Below the pieces are notes generated by a model that did no database searches, was not told where the DNA came from, and saw only the letters and a list, made by a program, of their open reading frames with translations. 64,000 nt of DNA from assembly GCA_964433755.1 (NCBI GenBank), contig CAYSSR010000001.1, positions 1,178,001 through 1,242,000 of the forward strand. Direction: 5' to 3'. This DNA is from JAUVXJ01 sp964433755 (GTDB lineage: Bacteria; Chloroflexota; Anaerolineae; UBA7937; B3-Chlor). Position 1 is the stretch's first letter. The number at the start of each line of letters is the position of its first letter. A program made the translations under genes and the position numbers. Positions 58,961 to 64,000 of this stretch are shown piece by piece.

Positions 58961-59797
58961 TCAGACGCGGTTTCGGCCACGTCGCCCTGTCTTCTGCTGC
59001 TGTTCTGCGGCTACCTGGTAGCCCGACACGAAGTACTCTAGACCCTTCTGGCTCTGGATGTAGGCGTCGAGTTCACCCTCGTCCACCTCGACATCCAGCA
59101 TCAACCTGATGGGATAGCCCTCTATCGTACGTGCTTGGGCCGCCTCGACGCCCCCGGGCTCCTCGCCCAAGCTTCGCGGATCCTCATCGGGGTCCAACTC
59201 GACCCAGCGCGCGCTGTCCTCGGCTCGCTCTACATAGAAGAGTTGACTACCGCGCCAACGCAGGACGCCAAACTGAAAAGGAGGACCCGGGACCGGCTCA
59301 ACGACAGGTTCCTCAGCCATAGTATTCTCGTATTCGGCGAAGAGTCGATCCAGCGCCAAGGCTTCGTCCTCACCGTCCGCGCTAGCCTCCAGACCCAGAG
59401 CTGCCCCCAGCCTGTCATATCCATGCCGTGGAGCAACGCTGGTCAGGAAGCCATCGACGGCCTCGATCACCCTCCAGGTGTTGACCATGACCAGTGAAGT
59501 GTTCTTGGCCTGCGACACCTTGCTGCAAGCGACACCGATGCGGTTTCTGAGAGACTGCCACGAGTCCAGGTCTTCGTCGACCAGAGAATCGCGCAGTCCA
59601 TCCAAGAGTTCCACAACGGAATTCACGAGTTGTAGGACCCTGTCCTGCAACTCGTCGAGGTCACTTGCAGCCAATTCCGAAGCATCTGCCACCATCTTCT
59701 CACCCATCAGCCTCAGCGAATGATGGTACAGGTCTAGCTGCGTGAGCATCTTCTGGATGTCTTGTGTTCGCCTCTCTTCTTCCGTCACCGTCGCCAC
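58961..59797 (-). CDS. Hypothetical protein with helical N-terminus
   Basis: 278 residues, soluble. The first 150 are helical with heptad-like spacing (MLTQLDLYHHSLRLMGEKMV, LQDRVLQLVNSVVELLDGLR). The second half is acidic and beta-rich (VLRWRGSQLFYVERAEDSAR, YPIRLMLDVEVDEGELDAYI), and the tail is basic (QQQKTGRRGRNRV). No family recognised. The GTG start abuts the stop of the tRNA nucleotidyltransferase fusion gene (TAG then GTG), so translation is likely coupled; a GTG three codons later is an alternative start. Any link to RNA processing is only suggested by position. Confidence 0.55.
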   Translation of the reverse strand: MATVTEEERRTQDIQKMLTQLDLYHHSLRLMGEKMVADASELAASDLDELQDRVLQLVNSVVELLDGLRDSLVDEDLDSWQSLRNRIGVACSKVSQAKNTSLVMVNTWRVIEAVDGFLTSVAPRHGYDRLGAALGLEASADGEDEALALDRLFAEYENTMAEEPVVEPVPGPPFQFGVLRWRGSQLFYVERAEDSARWVELDPDEDPRSLGEEPGGVEAAQARTIEGYPIRLMLDVEVDEGELDAYIQSQKGLEYFVSGYQVAAEQQQKTGRRGRNRV

Positions 59798-62416
59798 CTA
59801 GTCATTCGTCGTGTTTGCCGAAGCGCCATCAACGATTAGCTGCCTCGCCATCTCCTCCTCGTCGTGTAGCGTCTCGACCCTACCGTCTAGCTTTGCATCC
59901 CGTAGGGCGCCCAATACCTTGGTGTAGAGAGGTCCAGGCGGGAGTCCCATACTCCTCAACTGGTTTCCATCCAAGAGGGGGGTCACCTTGCGCAGCTCGC
60001 TGTGAAACAGCTCCAAACGCTTCCTCAGCAGACTCTCCTCGGACGCCTGCCAGCAGACGAAGACGACCTCGGCTGCGAAGGGAGCGAGCAATCGATAGAT
60101 GGTGCTCCTCGACAGCCCTGGCTCTGCCAGTGAGGTCAACCGACAGGTCAGACGCTTGACCTCGATCAAGAACTCGGTTTCGTCCTTAGGAAGCTTCAAG
60201 CGGCCTCCTAGTGCCGCGATCTCCTCCTCTTCGACCTTCATGCTGACCAGAGCGAGATAGGTCATCACCAGGCTTGGACAGCCCCCCTCAGCGGCTACCT
60301 GGTCATCTGGGCGCTGCTCTTGCCAGCGGACGACGTCTGCCGGGTACTTCATCACCCTGGCTTCCAGCCAGCCGTTCCACAGCAGCAGAGTCGATATCTG
60401 GCCCAGCACCCCCAACTCAGCCAGCCGCTGCAACGGCTTCCACGGCTGGCCCTCCTGGAACACAGCCTCCAGCTCCTGGCGTATCCGCTCTCCCCCTACC
60501 CGATCCAGCCACTCCAGCGCGTCGGAGATGAGTTCCTTTGTCATCTCCTCCAGTCTGAACCCAAGCCGCTGCTCGAGGCGCACCGCCCGCAGCATGCGGA
60601 TGGGATCCTCGATGAAGCTCAGATTGTGGAGTACGCGGATCAGACCCTCGTTCAGGTCCCTCTCGCCACCGTAGAAATCCAGCAACTCACCGAATGTGTC
60701 TTCGTCGAGACTGATAGCCATGGTGTTGATGGTGAAGTCACGCCGATAGAGATCTTGCTTGATAGAGCTCCGTTCCACCTGGGGCAGCGCCGTCGAGTAT
60801 TCGTAGAACTCTCTCCGTGCAGTCGTGAAGTCCACCAACGGTAGAGAACCCTTGTGCTCATCGAAGAGCAGCTTGGCGGTGCCGAACCGTTCATGGCTAT
60901 GTACGCGACCGCCCACCTCCCTGGAAAGACTTCTGGCCAGAGCGATGGCATCGCCCTCGACCACGATATCCAGGTCCAGGTGTGGCTTGCCCAAGAGCAG
61001 GTCTCGCACGAAGCCTCCCACCAGATAGAGAGAATAGCCCCTCCTCTTGGCCAGCTCACTGGCCTTGAGCACCAGGTTCAGGAGTGGCTCGGGCAGAGCC
61101 CCCCGCACCTGCTCGGCCAGGTCGTGAACGTGGGATGGGTGACGAGGCTGCGCCCACTGCTTGATCAGGTCGGTTCGGGTGACGATGCCTACTATCTCAC
61201 CCTCTTCTACCACCGCCACCTGACCCAGGTCATGCTGCATCATCACCTCTTGCAGCTTCTCGACGGAGTCGGTAGGGGCGACGACGATCTCTCCCCTGTG
61301 CATGTAGTTGCTGATGGGGGCGTCTTCCCTCTCGTACTGGATAGCTTTGTCGATCTCCCTTCGCGTCAACATGCCCAGCACTCTACCGTTCTTCCCCACG
61401 ACCGGGAACCCCTCGTGTCCATAGCGCTGCATGATCTGCGCCGCCTCCAGTACCGAGGTTTCGGGCGGTAGGGTGTAGACGCCGTGGGACATCAGATCAA
61501 TCACCTTGATCGACGGCTGCACCTCCGAAGCCAGGATTTCCAGCAGTTGTTTGCGGACCTCTTCCAGACTCCCATCTCTGATCAATGCGGCAGCGGCCTT
61601 GCTGTGACCACCACCTCCAAAGCTGCGAGTGATTTCCCCCACATCCACGGCATCCGAGCCGCTCCGTGCAACCATCTGGATGCCAGACTCCAAGTCCACC
61701 AGTAGAAAGAGCGCGGATGGTTCGTAGAGGTCCCTCAGCTTGTGTGCCAGGGTAGAGATGCCCTCGAGATAGCCCGTCGCTTTGGCGGCGGCTACCACCA
61801 CGGTCTGTCCAGCGAAGTCGTGGAACTCTGTGGCCTCCACCAGCTTCTGATACAGTCCCCTTTGGCTGTCGCTGAGTGGGCGGTGCAGGAACTCATTCAC
61901 CACCTCCAGCCTCGCGCCCTGTTCGAGCAGCCACGCAGCGCACCGTACATCCAGAGGCCTGGTACCGGGATAACTGAGCGAACCCGTGTCCTCGTATATG
62001 CCGAGCAGGAGTAGAGTAGCTTCGACGGGCGACAAGCTCAAGCGAGTTTCCGAGATCTGTTCCACCAGTAGTGTGGTGGTCGAGCCCACGTCGCCGCTGT
62101 GGAAGCTCATACGTGGTTCCAGTGCTGTGTCCAGCGGATGGTGGTCAATGAAGCGTATCTCTGTCCGGTCAGATAGGCCCCTGAGGGAGGGTATGCTCTG
62201 GGTATCCACCAGAATGAGAAGCTCAATCGGCCCTCGGCGGACGTCCTCGCGCCGTGCAAACGGCAGCTCATCCCGGTACAGCGCCAGGAAATCCCGAAGG
62301 TTACGGTTGAGCCGCTGGGGCAACACGGGCGTAGCCTTGGGGTACAGCTTGACCGCGCCCAGCATAGAGGCCAGAGCGTCGAAATCGGTGTGCTCGTGGG
62401 AAGTCACTACTTCCAT
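59798..62416 (-). CDS. DHH-CBS-tRNA nucleotidyltransferase fusion
   Basis: 872 residues in three parts. Residues 1-310 are a DHH/DHHA1 phosphoesterase (SHEHTDFDALASMLGA, DTQ, DHHPLD at 91-96, GGGGHSKAAAALI). Residues about 310-430 are two CBS domains (VYTLPPETSVLEAAQIMQRY; DSVEKLQEVMMQHDLGQVAV). From about 455 a class II polyA polymerase/CCA nucleotidyltransferase follows (LVGGFVRDLLLGKPHLDLDI with DxD, RRDFTINTMAISLDEDTFGE, IRMLRAVRLEQRLGFRLE). This architecture is known from Aquifex-, Thermus- and Chloroflexus-like genomes, where the transferase part may be an A-adding or CC-adding enzyme. GGAGAG lies 8 nt before the ATG. Confidence 0.9.
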   Translation of the reverse strand: MEVVTSHEHTDFDALASMLGAVKLYPKATPVLPQRLNRNLRDFLALYRDELPFARREDVRRGPIELLILVDTQSIPSLRGLSDRTEIRFIDHHPLDTALEPRMSFHSGDVGSTTTLLVEQISETRLSLSPVEATLLLLGIYEDTGSLSYPGTRPLDVRCAAWLLEQGARLEVVNEFLHRPLSDSQRGLYQKLVEATEFHDFAGQTVVVAAAKATGYLEGISTLAHKLRDLYEPSALFLLVDLESGIQMVARSGSDAVDVGEITRSFGGGGHSKAAAALIRDGSLEEVRKQLLEILASEVQPSIKVIDLMSHGVYTLPPETSVLEAAQIMQRYGHEGFPVVGKNGRVLGMLTRREIDKAIQYEREDAPISNYMHRGEIVVAPTDSVEKLQEVMMQHDLGQVAVVEEGEIVGIVTRTDLIKQWAQPRHPSHVHDLAEQVRGALPEPLLNLVLKASELAKRRGYSLYLVGGFVRDLLLGKPHLDLDIVVEGDAIALARSLSREVGGRVHSHERFGTAKLLFDEHKGSLPLVDFTTARREFYEYSTALPQVERSSIKQDLYRRDFTINTMAISLDEDTFGELLDFYGGERDLNEGLIRVLHNLSFIEDPIRMLRAVRLEQRLGFRLEEMTKELISDALEWLDRVGGERIRQELEAVFQEGQPWKPLQRLAELGVLGQISTLLLWNGWLEARVMKYPADVVRWQEQRPDDQVAAEGGCPSLVMTYLALVSMKVEEEEIAALGGRLKLPKDETEFLIEVKRLTCRLTSLAEPGLSRSTIYRLLAPFAAEVVFVCWQASEESLLRKRLELFHSELRKVTPLLDGNQLRSMGLPPGPLYTKVLGALRDAKLDGRVETLHDEEEMARQLIVDGASANTTND

Positions 62417-62434
62417 GCTGCATTCTCTCCGGGT

Positions 62435-62463
62435 ATTGTATCAGAGCGCGTCACATTTGACAA
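62435..62463 (-). promoter_or_regulatory. Minus-strand promoter of the tRNA nucleotidyltransferase gene
   Basis: TTGTCA (62463-62458), 17 bp, TACAAT (62440-62435), 18 bp before the ATG at 62416. Its -35 bases are the complement of the plus-strand -35. Confidence 0.6.
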
Positions 62464-62485
62464 TCGTGCGTCGGTCACCTATAAT
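62457..62485 (+). promoter_or_regulatory. Consensus promoter of the glycoside hydrolase gene
   Basis: TTGACA (62457-62462), 17 bp, TATAAT (62480-62485), a full consensus match 50 bp before the GTG at 62536. Confidence 0.7.
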
Positions 62486-62535
62486 CGCTCGTCAAACGGC
62501 ACCCGCACTGTGCCTCTTTGAACGGGGTGGTATCG

Positions 62536-64000
62536 GTGTTCTCTAGCCTCAAGGCAAAGCCCAGGCTCTGGCTCCTGGTGATTTCCCTGGTCGTCCTCGC
62601 TGCGTTGCTAGCCAATACCCTGATCCCGCTCGTTATGTCGGCCAGAACCGCGGCCTCCGACTATCGCACGCCCAGTTCGATTCCCAACACCGACGTCAAC
62701 CCATTGGGTGCGAACTTCTTCCTCGACCGAGAGGTGGAAGAATGGAAGCTCAGAAAGACGCTGCAAATGGCGAAGGACGCTGGCCTGGGCTGGGTCAAGC
62801 AGCAGTTCCCATGGCAGGAGATCGAACCTGTTGAGAAGGGGCAGTACTACGACGAGCGCGCTAGACGCCCTAGTTGGGACAAGTATGACCTCATTGTCGA
62901 CCTGTGTGAGGAGTATGGCCTCAAGCTCATAGCCCGCCTCGATAGGCCCCCAGACTGGACCAGGGAGGACAACACCTACAAGGAACGTCCGCCTGACGAC
63001 TTCGATGATTTCGGCGACTTCGTCTACACGTTTGTGGATCGGTATCGAGGCCGGATCGCATACGTGCAGATCTGGAACGAGCCCAACATCTTCCCAGAGT
63101 GGGGCAACAGACCAGTAGACCCTGCGGGCTACGTCGAGCTGCTGCGCGTGGCCTACCAACGTGCCAAAGAGGCTGATCCCAACGTTCAGGTGCTCAGCGC
63201 GCCGCTGGCAATCACCCTTGGACAGCCTCACCCAGAGGCCGGCAAGTGGATCAGCATGAACGAGATCGAGTACCTGGAATCCATGTACGAGGCGGGTGCG
63301 AAGGACTACTTCGACATTCTGTCTGCGAACGCCTTCGGACTTGGCAGTCCGCCCGAGGAGGCACCGGAGGAGAGAACCCTGAACTTCCAACGGGTGCTCT
63401 TCCTGAGGGAGGTGATGGAAGAACACGGGGATACCGAAAAGGCAATCTGGTTCAACGAGTACGGGTGGAATGCATCGCCTGAGGATCTCCCTGAGGAGGA
63501 GCTGATCTGGCAGCAGGTTACCGAGGCGGAACAGGCGGCCTACACGGTCGAGGGCATCGAGTACGCTCTCGAGAACTGGCCGTGGGCAGGCGTGTTCAAC
63601 ATCTGGTATTTCCGGCAGGTCGGCAACATCTCCCCGGATCGATCAGATTACTACTTCCGAATGGTCGACGTAGACTTCACACCCAGGCTCGTGTACTACG
63701 CGGTCCAGCAGGCCGCCAAGGAGTTCGCAGGCGCCACCGGACCAGGCTACTATCAGGAGACGAACCCCTCTGTCGCCCTGAACGGGCCCTGGCAGTCCGA
63801 AGTCGATGAGAAGGCCAGTGGCCAGACCCAGGCCGTCACCGCAGTGGCAGGCTCCACGGTAGAGATGTCATTCGTGGGACAGAACGTGGACTTGATCGCG
63901 TCGGTGGGGCCGGCTGGTGGCCGGCTGGCAGTATCCCTGGACGGGCGTCCCGTGGAGGACCTATCCACGAGCACCGACGGCCGGTCCTACGTCGATCTCT
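62536..64000 (+). CDS. Clan-A glycoside hydrolase-like membrane-anchored protein, 3' end missing
   Basis: Open to the right edge: 488 codons visible. A signal anchor (LWLLVISLVVLAALLANTLI) is followed by a TIM-barrel hydrolase. The acid/base Glu182 lies in VQIWNEPNIFPEWG and the nucleophile Glu308 in IWFNEYGWNASP, the clan GH-A pair on strands 4 and 7. Other barrel strands are WVKQQFPWQEIEP, YGLKLIARLDRPPDW, VQVLSAPLAITLG and DILSANAFGLG. From about residue 400 a beta-sandwich module (VALNGPWQSEVDEKASGQTQ, VEMSFVGQNVDLIASVGPAG) begins, likely binding sugar. It resembles GH39/GH5-like enzymes of Chloroflexota; substrate unknown. GTG start with GGGGTGG upstream. Confidence 0.75.
   Translation, partial: MFSSLKAKPRLWLLVISLVVLAALLANTLIPLVMSARTAASDYRTPSSIPNTDVNPLGANFFLDREVEEWKLRKTLQMAKDAGLGWVKQQFPWQEIEPVEKGQYYDERARRPSWDKYDLIVDLCEEYGLKLIARLDRPPDWTREDNTYKERPPDDFDDFGDFVYTFVDRYRGRIAYVQIWNEPNIFPEWGNRPVDPAGYVELLRVAYQRAKEADPNVQVLSAPLAITLGQPHPEAGKWISMNEIEYLESMYEAGAKDYFDILSANAFGLGSPPEEAPEERTLNFQRVLFLREVMEEHGDTEKAIWFNEYGWNASPEDLPEEELIWQQVTEAEQAAYTVEGIEYALENWPWAGVFNIWYFRQVGNISPDRSDYYFRMVDVDFTPRLVYYAVQQAAKEFAGATGPGYYQETNPSVALNGPWQSEVDEKASGQTQAVTAVAGSTVEMSFVGQNVDLIASVGPAGGRLAVSLDGRPVEDLSTSTDGRSYVDL

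Noticed and set aside
1..64000. tRNA genes, rRNA genes, CRISPR arrays, insertion sequences or prophage genes
   Set aside because: I looked for T-loop motifs in the gaps, regularly spaced repeats, and transposase or integrase motifs, and found none that hold up.

Overview
The window is a contiguous piece of a high-GC (roughly 60 percent) bacterial chromosome carrying about 56 protein genes and no rRNA, tRNA, IS element or CRISPR array that I can see. The gene set points to an anaerobic or microaerophilic member of the Chloroflexota (Anaerolineae/Dehalococcoidia side). It includes HdrA/HdrD-type heterodisulfide-reductase-like proteins, MinD-type ATPases with inserted ferredoxins, a selenocysteine peroxiredoxin, ETF with an acyl-CoA dehydrogenase, tandem YtcJ-like amidohydrolases, large GT-C membrane glycosyltransferases, and a 31-residue bS22-type ribosomal protein. 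The phylum assignment is inference; no marker gene settles it. Promoters are of ordinary sigma-70 type (TTGACA/TATAAT, 16-18 bp spacers).

Layout. 1-6.3 kb: the end of a RibD-like reductase, an SLC13 permease with RCK_C domains, a nitrilase with a small partner gene, a CNNM/CorC-type membrane protein, the tiny bS22-like gene and a structured non-coding stretch. 6.35-14.7 kb: one plus-strand redox/metal cluster. It starts from a promoter with a PadR-type operator and runs padR, Mrp-like ATPase, NifX/MTH1175-like protein, two low-complexity proteins, a second NifX-like protein, 2x[4Fe-4S] ferredoxin, MBL-fold lipoprotein, FmdB zinc ribbon, peroxiredoxin with an in-frame UGA at the peroxidatic position followed by a SECIS-like hairpin, Fur-family regulator, and two MinD/ferredoxin ATPases. 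14.7-16.8 kb: DMT transporter, Nudix hydrolase, TrmO. 16.8-27.8 kb: one long minus-strand run with lipoprotein, acyl-CoA dehydrogenase, EtfB, two tandem amidohydrolases, DMT transporter, HAD nucleotidase, EtfA, C45-type acyltransferase/peptidase, CoaB and CoaC.

27.8-39.2 kb: a plus-strand surface-glycan cluster with methyltransferase, UDP-glucuronate epimerase-like enzyme, radical SAM protein and four GT-C type membrane proteins, one carrying a C-terminal ILEI/FAM3-like domain. 39.3-48.3 kb: a gene-sparse accessory stretch on the minus strand with a beta-helix exoprotein, a DUF3800 protein, a SIR2-domain protein (a possible defence pair), a small membrane protein, a two-module lipoprotein and a papain-family peptidase, separated by long gaps. 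48.3-58.9 kb, plus strand: M1 peptidase lipoprotein, DUF3160 lipoprotein, an hdrA-hdrCB-hdrA operon behind a strong promoter and a terminator-like leader hairpin, CcmA/CcmB and a DUF2085 protein. 59-64 kb: an unknown protein and a DHH-CBS-tRNA nucleotidyltransferase fusion on the minus strand, diverging from a partial clan-A glycoside hydrolase through promoters that share one -35 element.

The most interesting items are the recoded peroxiredoxin with its hairpin, the surrounding NifX/MinD/ferredoxin cluster, the two HdrA paralogues that have lost complementary domains, and the SIR2-DUF3800 pair.
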